Assembly (NCBI RefSeq): GCF_014650595.1
Contig: NZ_BMVG01000013.1
Span: 62,001-126,000 of the forward strand
From: Streptomyces alanosinicus
GTDB lineage: Bacteria > Actinomycetota > Actinomycetes > Streptomycetales > Streptomycetaceae
Direction of reading: 5' to 3'
Length of the DNA: 64,000 nucleotides
Positions 54,293 through 63,323 of this stretch are shown piece after piece. The position numbers and the translations under genes were made by a program. Each line of letters begins with the position of its first letter. Within the stretch, counting starts at the first letter, position 1. A model generated the notes under the pieces. That model did no database searches. It saw nothing but the letters and a program-made list of their open reading frames with translations, and was not told where the DNA came from.

Positions 54293-54913
54293 TCAGCCCG
54301 CCGACGGCGAGGACGACGAGGCCGGCGCCGAGGACGACGACGCGACCTTCTTGCAGCTGGCCTGCTGGGCGATGGCGTTCTTGACGTCGCCCTGCTGGAG
54401 CTTGTCCAGCGCGTCGGTGCCGGTCTTGTGCTGCGTCTCCAGGTCCGTCATCTTCGTGGCGATGTCGTGCAGGCCGGAGGCGAACTTGGCCTGGTCCTTG
54501 GTGTTCAGCGCGTCGACCTGCTTCTTCAGGGCGGCGTAGGAGGCGGAGAGGCCGTTGAAACTCTTCACGACGGCCTGCAGCCGCTTGGTGCCGTCGGCGA
54601 CACCGGGAGGCGCGCCCGCGCTGCTCACTGCGCCGGCGATCGCCTTGTAGCCGTCGGACATGTCCTGGAACGCCTGGGAGTCCGTCTTCTGGAGGGTCTC
54701 GGGCTTGGCCGTGTCGGCGGCCGTCGTGCTGATCGCCGCGTTCGCCGACTTGATCTTCGCGTCCTGCGCGGGCACCGCGTCGCACACCGACTTGGCCCAG
54801 GCGACCAGCTTGGGGTCGGGCCCCTTGTCACCGCCGCCGCTGCTGCTGCATCCCGTCAGCGCCACCACCAGTACCGCACCGCCGGACAGTGCGGCCGCGA
54901 GCTTCTTGTTCAC
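54293..54913 (-). CDS. putative lipoprotein with coiled-coil-like region
   Basis: 206-residue lipoprotein precursor: MNKKLAAALSGGAVLVVALT then the lipobox cysteine in LTGCSSSGGG. The mature part is helical (KRLQAVVKSFNGLSASYAAL, KFASGLHDIATKMTDLETQH) with two cysteines (SVCDAV, QASCKK) and a Ser/Ala-rich C-terminus. Fold resembles small secreted helical-bundle proteins; no specific function. GTG start with AAGGGA upstream. Confidence 0.85.
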   Translation of the reverse strand: MNKKLAAALSGGAVLVVALTGCSSSGGGDKGPDPKLVAWAKSVCDAVPAQDAKIKSANAAISTTAADTAKPETLQKTDSQAFQDMSDGYKAIAGAVSSAGAPPGVADGTKRLQAVVKSFNGLSASYAALKKQVDALNTKDQAKFASGLHDIATKMTDLETQHKTGTDALDKLQQGDVKNAIAQQASCKKVASSSSAPASSSSPSAG

Positions 54914-55061
54914 CGGATCGGTCCCTTCCCTGGCTCTCGGCCCACGGACCCTACACGGCGGACGCACACCCTCCCCATCCCGTACACGTCTTAAGTCATG
55001 TTTTATTACCTTTTGCACTATGCGAGACAAGGCTCACCACGTGGGCGAGCCCACACACGAG

Positions 55062-55097
55062 CGGGCGGGCGGCGCGTCAGTACGCGCCGCCCGCCCG
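55062..55097 (-). terminator. terminator after hppA
   Basis: Perfect 15-bp arms (CGGGCGGGCGGCGCG) with loop TCAGTA, 40 nt downstream of the hppA stop. Confidence 0.8.
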
Positions 55098-55137
55098 TCC
55101 GTTGAGCAGGGTTTCTCCTACAGACCCAGGAGTTCGC

Positions 55138-57540
55138 CTACGAAACCACTGCCGTACTCGGCGAGTTGGCGACTCGCTCGGTGCTCTCGTCGTCGCCCAC
55201 GGCGATTCCGCGCCGCTTGGAGACATACACGGAGACGACGATCACCACGAGCGCGAGGAGCGCGATCAGAACCCGTACACCCAGGTTCTTGTCGTTGCCG
55301 TAGGAGAACTTGATCACCGCGGGCGCGATGAGCAGCGAGACCAGGTTCATGACCTTCAGCAGCGGGTTGATGGCCGGTCCCGCGGTGTCCTTGAAGGGGT
55401 CGCCGACCGTGTCGCCGATCACCGTGGCCGCGTGGGCCTCACTGCCCTTGCCGCCGTGGTGGCCGTCCTCCACCAGCTTCTTGGCGTTGTCCCAGGCGCC
55501 GCCGGAGTTGGCGAGGAACACCGCCATCAGCGTGCCCGCGCCGATCGCACCGGCGAGATAGGAGCCGAGCGCGCCGACACCGAGCGTGAAGCCGACGAAG
55601 ATGGGCGCCATCACAGCGAGCAGACCCGGTGTGGCCAGCTCCCTGAGGGCGTCCTTGGTGCAGATGTCGACGACCTTGCCGTACTCGGGCTTCTCCGTGA
55701 AGTCCATGATCCCGGGCTTCTCACGGAACTGCCGCCGCACCTCGAACACCACCGAACCGGCCGAGCGCGACACGGCGTTGATGGCCAGTCCGGAGAAGAG
55801 GAAGACCACCGCGGCGCCCGCGATGAGGCCGACGAGGTTGTTGGGCTGGGAGATGTCCAGGGACAGGCTCAGTGGCGCGCCCTGCCCGGAGAGCTTCTCC
55901 CCGACGTCCTGCACATTGGTGGTGATCGCGTCGCGGTACGACCCGAACAGCGCCGATGCGGCGAGGACGGCGGTGGCGATGGCGATGCCCTTGGTGATGG
56001 CCTTGGTGGTGTTGCCGACCGCGTCCAGGTTGGTGAGCACCTGGGCGCCCGCGCCCTCGACGTCACCGGACATCTCGGCGATGCCCTGGGCGTTGTCGGA
56101 GACCGGCCCGAACGTGTCCATGGCGACGATCACGCCGACCGTGGTGAGCAGTCCGGTGCCGGCCAGCGCGACCGCGAACAGCGCCAGCATGATCGACGTA
56201 CCGCCGAGCAGGAACGCGCCGTACACGCCGAGGCCGATGAGCAGCGCGGTGTAGACGGCCGACTCCAGGCCCAGCGAGATACCGGACAGGACGACCGTGG
56301 CCGGGCCCGTGAGGGAGGTCTTGCCGATGTCCCTGACCGGGCGGCGGTTGGTCTCGGTGAAGTAGCCGGTCAGCTGCTGGATGACGGCGGCGAGCAGAAT
56401 GCCGATCGCCACCGCGACCAGGGCGAGGATCCGCGGGTCGCCGCCCTTGGCCCTGATCGCCGCGTCGGTCACCCCGTCGAGGTCGGAATACTTCGACGGC
56501 AGATAGACGAAGACGGCGATCGCGACCAGCACGAGGGAGATCACCGCGGAGATGAAGAAGCCGCGGTTGATCGCGGACATGCCGCTGCGGTCGGTGCGGC
56601 GCGGGGCGACCGCGAAGATGCCGATCATCGCCGTGACGACGCCGATGGCGGGCACCAGCAGCGGGAACGCCAGCCCGGAGTCGCCGAAGGCGACCTTGCC
56701 GAGGATCAGGGCGGCCACCAGGGTCACGGCGTACGACTCGAAGAGGTCGGCCGCCATGCCCGCGCAGTCGCCGACGTTGTCGCCCACATTGTCGGCGATG
56801 GTCGCGGCATTGCGTGGGTCGTCCTCCGGAATGCCCTTCTCGACCTTGCCGACCAGGTCGGCGCCGACGTCGGCGGCCTTGGTGAAGATGCCGCCGCCCA
56901 CACGCATGAACATGGCGATCAGGGCGGCGCCGAGGCCGAAGCCCTCCAGCACCTTCGGCGCGTCGGCCGCGTACACCAGCACCACACAGGAGGCGCCCAG
57001 CAGGCCGAGCCCCACTGTGAACATGCCGACGACGCCGCCCGTGCGAAATGCGATCTTCATCGCGGTGTGTGAAACGGTGGTGAGATCTTTTTCTGGTTCG
57101 CCTGGTGCCGGTGTGGCCTCCCGGGCCGCCGCGGCGACCCGCACATTGCTGCGCACGGCGAGCCACATGCCGATATAGCCGGTGGCTGCCGAGAACGCCG
57201 CACCGATCAGGAAGAACACCGATCGTCCGGCACGCTGATTCCAGTCGTCCGCCGGCAGCAGCATGAGCAGGAAGAAGACGACGACGGCGAATGCGCCGAG
57301 CGTGCGCAGCTGCCGGGCGAGATACGCCTTCGCGCCTTCCTGGACCGCCTCGGCGATCTCTTTCATGCTGTCAGTGCCCTCGCCCGCAGCCAGTACCTGA
57401 CGCACCAGGATCCCCGCCACCAACAGCGCGGCCAGGGCGACCGCCGCGATGACGGCCACGATGATCCGATTGTCGTCGGTCAGGACCGCGGCTGCGAGGG
57501 ATGTGGGGTGATCCGATTGGGGGATGGAAAGCCCCGCCAT
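55138..57540 (-). CDS. hppA: membrane-bound proton-translocating pyrophosphatase
   Basis: 800-residue integral membrane enzyme with about 16 helices, coupling PPi hydrolysis to H+ pumping. Active-site motifs are present: TKAADVGADLVGKVEKGIPE, EDDPRNAATIADNVGDNVGD and the C-terminal NSGGAWDNAKKLVEDG. In the segment GNTTKAITKG the key position is Lys513, the residue that marks K+-independent pyrophosphatases (K+-dependent ones have Ala). It works alongside the soluble Ppa in this window in PPi turnover. Long upstream spacer of 260 nt; own terminator. Confidence 0.96.
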   Translation of the reverse strand: MAGLSIPQSDHPTSLAAAVLTDDNRIIVAVIAAVALAALLVAGILVRQVLAAGEGTDSMKEIAEAVQEGAKAYLARQLRTLGAFAVVVFFLLMLLPADDWNQRAGRSVFFLIGAAFSAATGYIGMWLAVRSNVRVAAAAREATPAPGEPEKDLTTVSHTAMKIAFRTGGVVGMFTVGLGLLGASCVVLVYAADAPKVLEGFGLGAALIAMFMRVGGGIFTKAADVGADLVGKVEKGIPEDDPRNAATIADNVGDNVGDCAGMAADLFESYAVTLVAALILGKVAFGDSGLAFPLLVPAIGVVTAMIGIFAVAPRRTDRSGMSAINRGFFISAVISLVLVAIAVFVYLPSKYSDLDGVTDAAIRAKGGDPRILALVAVAIGILLAAVIQQLTGYFTETNRRPVRDIGKTSLTGPATVVLSGISLGLESAVYTALLIGLGVYGAFLLGGTSIMLALFAVALAGTGLLTTVGVIVAMDTFGPVSDNAQGIAEMSGDVEGAGAQVLTNLDAVGNTTKAITKGIAIATAVLAASALFGSYRDAITTNVQDVGEKLSGQGAPLSLSLDISQPNNLVGLIAGAAVVFLFSGLAINAVSRSAGSVVFEVRRQFREKPGIMDFTEKPEYGKVVDICTKDALRELATPGLLAVMAPIFVGFTLGVGALGSYLAGAIGAGTLMAVFLANSGGAWDNAKKLVEDGHHGGKGSEAHAATVIGDTVGDPFKDTAGPAINPLLKVMNLVSLLIAPAVIKFSYGNDKNLGVRVLIALLALVVIVVSVYVSKRRGIAVGDDESTERVANSPSTAVVS

Positions 57541-57800
57541 TCGTCCTCCTTGACGCTTGGGCTGAGCTCAAGATGTGGACGGATTCTAGGTACCTCGGAG
57601 TGATCTCAACAGAGCGCGGTAAACGGAATTAGCCTCAACGGGCTCATCAGCAAATGATCGCGATCCCGCCATCGAACCCGAATGAGGTAATGCCCTCGGA
57701 CCATTGACGGGCCAGAACCGGCCGTATTGTCACTTGATCAATTGATCGAGGGGTTGATCGTGAATTCATTCACGAATTCCGGGGGTGTCGGAAAAACACA
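57541..57800. other. hppA upstream region
   Basis: AT-richer spacer with no supportable gene; presumably carries the hppA promoter. TTGATCAATTGATC near 57734 is a short direct/inverted repeat of unknown meaning. Confidence 0.4.
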
Positions 57801-57825
57801 GAAGGCCCTGCTCGGCAGGGCCTTC
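57801..57825 (-). terminator. intrinsic terminator after the BldG-region ATPase gene
   Basis: Perfect 11-bp arms (GAAGGCCCTGC) with a three-base loop, followed on the minus strand by GTTTTTCC, a genuine T-run. 20 nt after the ATPase stop. Confidence 0.88.
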
Positions 57826-57845
57826 GGAGGGTCTGACGGCAACGC

Positions 57846-58277
57846 TCAGAGCAGCGCCACGGCCGGCGGTGCGGTCGGCCAGGTCATGCGGATCCGGCCG
57901 CCGTCCTGCCCGGTGGTGACCTCGACGTCGTCGACGAGGCCGCTGATGACCGCGAGACCCATCTCGTCCTCCTCGACGTCCGCTTCGACATCCTGCGCCC
58001 CGCCGGGCGTGTCCGACGAGGACGCGTGCGGTGCCTCGTCGCCGACCTCGATGGAGAACTGTTTCTCCTCCTCGATCAGCGCCACCTTCACAGGCGCGGT
58101 GATGCCGCTGCTCTGGTGGAGTCCGACGGCGCGGGAGCAGGCCTCGCCGACGGCGAGCCGGACCTCGTCCAGGACGGCCTCGTCCACCCCTGCCCTGCGT
58201 GCCACCGCGGCCGCCACCAGCCGGGCGGTCCGGACGTGCTCGGGCAGCGCGCTGAAGCGGAGTTCGACGATGGCCAT
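57846..58277 (-). CDS. RsbW-like ATP-binding protein (probable BldG partner)
   Basis: 143-residue HATPase_c_2 protein. The N-box is VGEACSRAVGLHQSSG, where the usual Asn before Ala-Val is Arg; the G1-like motif is EMGLAVISGLVDDVEV. An acidic insert (ASSSDTPGGAQDVEADVEED) sits between them. In S. coelicolor the homologue next to bldG is an anti-sigma-like partner of BldG. The altered N-box raises doubt whether it binds ATP normally. 157 nt downstream of bldG on the same strand. Confidence 0.9.
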   Translation of the reverse strand: MAIVELRFSALPEHVRTARLVAAAVARRAGVDEAVLDEVRLAVGEACSRAVGLHQSSGITAPVKVALIEEEKQFSIEVGDEAPHASSSDTPGGAQDVEADVEEDEMGLAVISGLVDDVEVTTGQDGGRIRMTWPTAPPAVALL

Positions 58278-58434
58278 GCATCCCCCTCGCGACTACGGGC
58301 GTGCGGTCGGGGGCGGGGCCGCCGAAAGCCCGCACCCCAGCTGTGTTTCTGTGCCCGGACCCCTTCAGCGGCCCGGACGGGACCGCCCGGCGTCGGACCC
58401 CCGGCAGGAGCCCGACGCCGACGGACGATCCAGG

Positions 58435-58776
58435 TCAGTCGGTGGCCTGCACCGCTTCCTCGACCGAGGTGTGGATCGGGAACACCTTGGTGAGGCCGGT
58501 GATACGGAAGATCTTGAGAATGCGCTCCTGGTTGCAGACCAGGCGCAGCGAGCCCTCGTGGGCACGCACTCGCTTCAGGCCACCGACCAGCACGCCGAGC
58601 CCGGTGGAGTCGAGGAAGTCCACGCCCTCCATGTCGACGACGAGGTGGAAATTCCCGTCGTTCACCAGCTCGACCAGCTGCTCGCGCAGCTTGGGCGCGG
58701 TATACACGTCGATTTCGCCACCGACTCGGACGACCGTACGATCGCCGATGGTCTCGGTCGACAGGGACAGGTCCAC
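58435..58776 (-). CDS. bldG: anti-sigma factor antagonist BldG
   Basis: 113-residue STAS-domain protein, essential for aerial mycelium formation and antibiotic production in Streptomyces. The phosphorylatable serine is Ser57 in [18 protein letters not shown]; the N-terminus [20 protein letters not shown] matches BldG as I remember it. When unphosphorylated it binds anti-sigma factors and frees sigma-H-type factors. Divergent from the helicase gene with 81 nt between starts. Confidence 0.96.
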   Translation of the reverse strand: MDLSLSTETIGDRTVVRVGGEIDVYTAPKLREQLVELVNDGNFHLVVDMEGVDFLDSTGLGVLVGGLKRVRAHEGSLRLVCNQERILKIFRITGLTKVFPIHTSVEEAVQATD

Positions 58777-58857
58777 GGATCCTCCAGCACCTTGCTATCG
58801 AGCGGTCGCCCTTCGGCCACCTCGACTTGCGGCCCCCAGGACGCATCGCCAGCCGCG

Positions 58858-61332
58858 ATGGCATTCAATCACTTACGGGCAGGCGTGCACGACGCCTTGG
58901 CTCCATTGTCCGTCACGCCAGTGACACACTCGGTGCCAATGGCCAAGAATCACCGATCCGATCGATCCCCGGCCGCCCCGGCACCCCGCCCGTCCCCGGG
59001 CGTGGTTCTCGACCGGCTGGCCTCGGGGCCGAACCGGGCTGCGCGCATCACTCATACGGAGCACTTGCCCCCGCGAGAGGGCCGCCATGCCGTCTGGCCT
59101 CACCGGATTCGATCCGAGGTGATCGCGGCCGTCCAGGCGCACGGCATCGAACACCCCTGGGCGCACCAGGCCCTGGCCGCCGAGCACGCCCTGGACGGCG
59201 ACTCGGTGGTCGTCGCCACCGGCACCGCCTCCGGCAAGTCCCTCGCGTACCTCGTGCCCGTCCTGTCCACCCTGCTGGACGGCTCCGAGGCCCCGAACGG
59301 CCGTGGCGCCACCGCGCTGTACCTGGCCCCCACCAAGGCGCTCGCGGCGGATCAGTGCCGATCGGTGAAGGAACTTTCACAACCTCTCGGCAACGGCGTA
59401 CGCCCGGCCGTGTACGACGGCGACACCCCGTACGAGGAACGGGAGTGGATCCGCCAGTACGGCAACTACGTCCTCACCAACCCCGACATGCTGCACCGCG
59501 GGATACTCCCGTCCCACCCGCGCTGGTCCTCCTTCCTGAAGTCACTCACCTACGTCGTCATCGACGAGTGCCACACCTACCGGGGCGTCTTCGGCTCGCA
59601 TGTCGCCCAGGTGCTGCGCCGGCTGCGCCGCCTGTGCACCCGCTACGGCGCCTCCCCCGTCTTCCTGCTGGCCTCCGCGACCGCCGCCGAGCCCGCCGTG
59701 GCCGCACGGCGGCTGACCGGGCTGCCGGTGACCGAGGTCGCCGACGACGCCTCCCCGCGCGGGGAGCTCGTCTTCGCCCTCTGGGAGCCTCCGCTCACCG
59801 AACTGCACGGCGAGCGGGGCGCCCCCGTACGGCGCACCGCCACCGCCGAGACCGCCGACCTGCTGACCGATCTGACCGTGCAGGGCGTGCGCTCGGTCGC
59901 CTTCGTACGGTCCCGGCGCGGCGCCGAGCTGATCTCGGTGATCGCCCAGGAGAAGCTGGCCGAGGTCGACCGCTCCCTGGTCCGCCGGGTCGCGGCGTAC
60001 CGCGGCGGCTACCTCCCCGAGGAGCGGCGTGCCCTGGAACGCGCCCTGCACTCCGGCGACCTCCTCGGCCTCGCCGCCACCACGGCCCTGGAACTGGGTG
60101 TGGACGTCTCCGGCCTGGACGCGGTGGTGATCGCCGGCTACCCGGGCACGCGCGCGTCCCTGTGGCAGCAGGCGGGGCGCGCCGGCCGCTCCGGGCAGGG
60201 TGCGCTCGCCGTGCTGGTGGCCCGCGACGACCCGCTGGACACCTTCCTGGTCCATCACCCGGAGGCCCTGTTCGACCAACCGGTGGAATCCACGGTCCTC
60301 GACCCCGACAACCCCTACGTCCTCGCCCCGCACCTGTGCGCCGCCGCCGCGGAACTCCCGCTGACCGAGGAGGACCTGGACCTGTTCGGCCCCGCCTGCG
60401 CGGATGTGCTGCCGCAGCTGGAGGCCGCGAAGCTGCTGCGTAGGCGGACGAAGGCCTGGCACTGGACGCGCCGGGAACGGGCCGCCGACCTGACCGACAT
60501 CCGCGGCGCCGGCGGCCGCCCGGTGCAGGTCGTCGAGACCGGTACGGGCCGTCTGCTCGGCACGGTCGACGCGGGTGCCGCGCACTCCGCGGTCCACGAG
60601 GGCGCGGTCCATCTGCACCAGGGCCGCACCTATCTGGTGCGCTCGCTCGACCTGGAGGACTCCGTCGCCCTGGTCGAGCAGGCCGACCCGCCCTACTCCA
60701 CGGTCGCCCGTGACACCACCGCGGTCTCCATCCTGGAGACGGACACCGAGATCCCGTGGGGCGCCGGCCGCCTGTGCTACGGCTCGGTCGAAGTCACCAA
60801 CCAGGTGGTCTCCTACCTCCGCAGACGCCTCATCACCGGCGAAGTGCTCGGCGAGACGAAACTCGACCTCCCTCCTCGTACGCTGCGCACCCGGGCGGTG
60901 TGGTGGACGGTCACCGACGACCAGCTGGACGAGGCCCGGATCAACCCGGAGATCCTCGGCGGCGCCCTGCACGCCGCCGAACACGCCTCCATCGGCATGC
61001 TCCCCCTCTTCGCGACCTGCGACCGCTGGGACATCGGGGGCGTCTCCCTCCCCCTCCACCCCGACACCCTCCTTCCGACGGTCTTCGTCTACGACGGCCA
61101 CCCCGGCGGTGCGGGCTTCGCCGAGCGCGCCTTCCACACCGCCCGCGCCTGGCTCGCCGCCACCCGCGAGGCCATCGCCTCCTGCGAGTGCGAGGCCGGC
61201 TGTCCCTCCTGCATCCAGTCCCCCAAGTGCGGCAACGGCAACGACCCGCTGCACAAGAGGGGGGCGGTCCGGCTGCTCACGGTGCTCCTGCGGGGAGCGC
61301 CGGAGGAGAAGGAGGCCGTGCCCCAGGCGTGA
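58858..61332 (+). CDS. DEAD/DEAH-box helicase with DUF1998 (YprA/MrfA-like)
   Basis: 824-residue superfamily 2 helicase. Walker A ATGTASGKS (Lys127), DECH box (236-239), SAT motif LLASATAAEPAV, helicase C-domain with QQAGRAGRSGQG, and a C-terminal DUF1998 zinc site CECEAGCPSCIQSPKCGNGN. Relatives such as MrfA act in mitomycin-type DNA repair. Start MAFNHLRAGVHDAL at ATG 58858 follows my memory of the S. coelicolor homologue; MAKNHRSDR at 58939 is an alternative. The last 56 nt overlap the convergent pilus-locus gene. Confidence 0.93.
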   Translation: MAFNHLRAGVHDALAPLSVTPVTHSVPMAKNHRSDRSPAAPAPRPSPGVVLDRLASGPNRAARITHTEHLPPREGRHAVWPHRIRSEVIAAVQAHGIEHPWAHQALAAEHALDGDSVVVATGTASGKSLAYLVPVLSTLLDGSEAPNGRGATALYLAPTKALAADQCRSVKELSQPLGNGVRPAVYDGDTPYEEREWIRQYGNYVLTNPDMLHRGILPSHPRWSSFLKSLTYVVIDECHTYRGVFGSHVAQVLRRLRRLCTRYGASPVFLLASATAAEPAVAARRLTGLPVTEVADDASPRGELVFALWEPPLTELHGERGAPVRRTATAETADLLTDLTVQGVRSVAFVRSRRGAELISVIAQEKLAEVDRSLVRRVAAYRGGYLPEERRALERALHSGDLLGLAATTALELGVDVSGLDAVVIAGYPGTRASLWQQAGRAGRSGQGALAVLVARDDPLDTFLVHHPEALFDQPVESTVLDPDNPYVLAPHLCAAAAELPLTEEDLDLFGPACADVLPQLEAAKLLRRRTKAWHWTRRERAADLTDIRGAGGRPVQVVETGTGRLLGTVDAGAAHSAVHEGAVHLHQGRTYLVRSLDLEDSVALVEQADPPYSTVARDTTAVSILETDTEIPWGAGRLCYGSVEVTNQVVSYLRRRLITGEVLGETKLDLPPRTLRTRAVWWTVTDDQLDEARINPEILGGALHAAEHASIGMLPLFATCDRWDIGGVSLPLHPDTLLPTVFVYDGHPGGAGFAERAFHTARAWLAATREAIASCECEAGCPSCIQSPKCGNGNDPLHKRGAVRLLTVLLRGAPEEKEAVPQA

Positions 61333-61702
61333 GTGCGGACCGCACCGCACCCGCCGGCCCCGCTCTGGCCCTGGCCCGCGCCGTGAACGGGCCTCTTCCC
61401 GAGGCCGCCGTCACGTCCGAGGTCTCACCGACGATCGCGCACCGCACGAGCCGTACGTCCTGGGCGGCCGCCACCCGCGCGGCCCGCGCACAGGCCGCCG
61501 CACGGCCCTCTGCCCAGTGGTCGGCCGCCGCGAGGGCCGCCAGGTCCGCGCCGCCGGCCGCCCGGTGCCGGACCACGACGGCCTGCCCGAGTGCGAGCAC
61601 GGCGCCGAACACGACACAGAGCACGGCGATCGCCCCCAGGCTCCACACGGTGGCCGACCCCCGGTCGGACGGCCGCCGATCCCGTCCCCCTTCCCGCCTC
61701 AC
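61277..61702 (-). CDS. Rv3654c-like TadE-helper protein of the tad locus
   Basis: 141-residue protein with one N-terminal transmembrane segment in a pilin-like context (DRGSATVWSLGAIAVLCVVFG), then RHRAAGGADLAALAAADHWAEG and C-terminal low complexity. It matches the actinobacterial 'secretion/DUF4190-like, Rv3654c' helicase-adjacent family. Its start overlaps the upstream TadE gene by four bases. The 3' end overlaps the helicase gene on the opposite strand. Probably part of Flp/Tad-type pilus or secretion assembly. Confidence 0.85.
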   Translation of the reverse strand: MRREGGRDRRPSDRGSATVWSLGAIAVLCVVFGAVLALGQAVVVRHRAAGGADLAALAAADHWAEGRAAACARAARVAAAQDVRLVRCAIVGETSDVTAASGRGPFTARARARAGPAGAVRSALTPGARPPSPPALPAGAP

Positions 61703-62091
61703 GGCCCCGCCTCCCCCGACCCTGCCGGCTCCTTCGCGTCCGTGATGTCCTCAGCCGGTGCGACGGCCTCCTCCCGCACCTCGAAGGGCAGCCCGCTCAG
61801 CACCGGAGGCCTGGCCACCACCGTCACCCGGACCCGGTCACCCTCGCGCCCGACGGTCACGCGTGCCCCGTGCGGCGCCGCCTCGCGGGTCACCGCCACC
61901 ACCGCGCCGGCCGGATCCTGACGGGCGGCGGCCCGGGCGCCGATGCGGGCGGCGTCCACGCACCGGATCTGCGCGGCCACCACGAGCAGCCCCCAGACCA
62001 GCGCCATCGTGAACGCCACCAGCACGCACAGCACCACGGCCGCCTCCGCGGTCACGAACCCCTGGTCCGCGCTTCGCTCACATCCGCGCAC
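61699..62091 (-). CDS. TadE-family minor pilin
   Basis: 130 residues: DQGFVTAEAAVVLCVLVAFT is a type IV pilin-like N-terminus (cleavage after Gly, Glu at +5 or so), followed by a hydrophobic helix, RIGARAAARQD and a small beta domain. TadE proteins are minor pilins of tight-adherence systems. It overlaps both neighbours (14 nt with DUF4244, 4 nt with the next gene), so the operon is tightly coupled. Confidence 0.88.
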   Translation of the reverse strand: MRGCERSADQGFVTAEAAVVLCVLVAFTMALVWGLLVVAAQIRCVDAARIGARAAARQDPAGAVVAVTREAAPHGARVTVGREGDRVRVTVVARPPVLSGLPFEVREEAVAPAEDITDAKEPAGSGEAGP

Positions 62092-62281
62092 TGAGGGCCC
62101 TCTTCACGATGTCCTGCAGTTCCGTGCGGACCTGGCCGCTGGTGACGACCTCGTAGAGGAGCAGCGCGAACCCGACGGCCGCGATGATCCCCATCGCGTA
62201 CTCGGACGTCACCATTCCGGCATCCCTGCGGCGCCCCTTCCCGCACAGCCGTACCGCCGCTTCCTTGATCTTCACGTTCAT
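62078..62281 (-). CDS. DUF4244 Flp-type major pilin
   Basis: 67-residue prepilin: basic leader MNVKIKEAAVRLCGKGRRRD, then AGMVTSEYAMGIIAAVGFAL with cleavage expected after Gly and Glu at mature position 5, and a hydrophobic helix. The C-terminus is SGQVRTELQDIVKRALSARM. ATG with GGGGTTGG upstream; four codons earlier is another ATG. Probably the structural subunit of the Tad pilus. Confidence 0.9.
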   Translation of the reverse strand: MNVKIKEAAVRLCGKGRRRDAGMVTSEYAMGIIAAVGFALLLYEVVTSGQVRTELQDIVKRALSARM

Positions 62282-62389
62282 TCCAACCCCCATGACGTTC
62301 AGTCCTCTTGCTCTTGGGCTTGCACTTGGGCTTGTTCTTGGGCCTGCACTTGGTTCTGCTCTTCGTCGCGTTCGTGCTCCGCGGTCGCC

Positions 62390-63169
62390 TCACCTGCCTC
62401 TCATCACTCCGCCCGCCAGTCCGATGACGACGGGCAGCACACCGACCGCGATGAAGGCAGGCAGAAAGCACAGGCCCACCGGTGCGGAGATCAGTACGGC
62501 CGCACGCCGGGCCCGGGCCGTCGCCGTACGGGCCCACTGCGCCCGTGCGTCCGAGGCGAGCCGGGCGGCCGGGTCGGCCGCCGGCAGCCCGGACTCGTCG
62601 GCGCGCTCCAGCAACCGCGCCAGGGCTCCGGCGCCGGGCAGTGCGGCCAACCGCCGCCAGGCGTCCGCCGGTTCACCGCCGAGCCGCACCTCCGCCGAGC
62701 CCCGTGCCAGCGCCTGCCCGACAGGCCCGTCGAGCGCTTCCCCCACCGCCTGCGCGGCGATCACCGGCCCGGCGCCGGCCGCGACACAGGCGGCCAGCAG
62801 GTCGGCCGCGAGCGGGAGTTGCCGTGCGGCCGTGGCCGTGTCGACGGGCTCCGCCGGGCCGGCCGCCCGCTGCCGGCTCCGCCACCGCCACAGCAGCACC
62901 CCGGCGCCCAGCCCCAGCACGGCACCGGTCACACCACCGACCAGGACCCAGGCGCCGCACGCCGTCCCGGCCGGTGGCAGCCATCGGCGCGCCGCACCCG
63001 CCGCCGCGAACCGCCCCCTGGACGGCGGGACTTCCAGGCCCAGCAGCTCGGCCACCCGGCGCCGTGCCCGACGCCGTCGCCGGAGCAGATCCAACCGCCA
63101 CGCCGCCCAGCCGAGGACCAGCGTCACACCCCCGACCATCCCCAACCTGTGGAGAACTTCCCCGCTCAT
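62390..63169 (-). CDS. type II secretion system F-family protein (TadC-like)
   Basis: 259-residue inner-membrane platform protein. An N-terminal helix (VGGVTLVLGWAAWRLDLLRR) and two middle helices precede the T2SSF domain (LPLAADLLAACVAAGAGPVI, ADAWRRLAALPGAGALARLL) and two C-terminal helices. The start MSGEVLHRLG is chosen over an Arg-rich upstream extension. Between TadB-like and pilin genes. Confidence 0.86.
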   Translation of the reverse strand: MSGEVLHRLGMVGGVTLVLGWAAWRLDLLRRRRRARRRVAELLGLEVPPSRGRFAAAGAARRWLPPAGTACGAWVLVGGVTGAVLGLGAGVLLWRWRSRQRAAGPAEPVDTATAARQLPLAADLLAACVAAGAGPVIAAQAVGEALDGPVGQALARGSAEVRLGGEPADAWRRLAALPGAGALARLLERADESGLPAADPAARLASDARAQWARTATARARRAAVLISAPVGLCFLPAFIAVGVLPVVIGLAGGVMRGR

Positions 63170-63323
63170 ACCGCCCGCTCTCCCCACGCGTCCCGACCCC
63201 GTGCACCCATCGCACGCCACCTCCCGAACACCGCTCCCGCCCCTTCGCCCGGCTGCTCCCGCTCGCCGCTCCCGCCCCACACGCCCCGCTCGCTGTTCGC
63301 GCCCCTCACACCACCCCGCTCAC

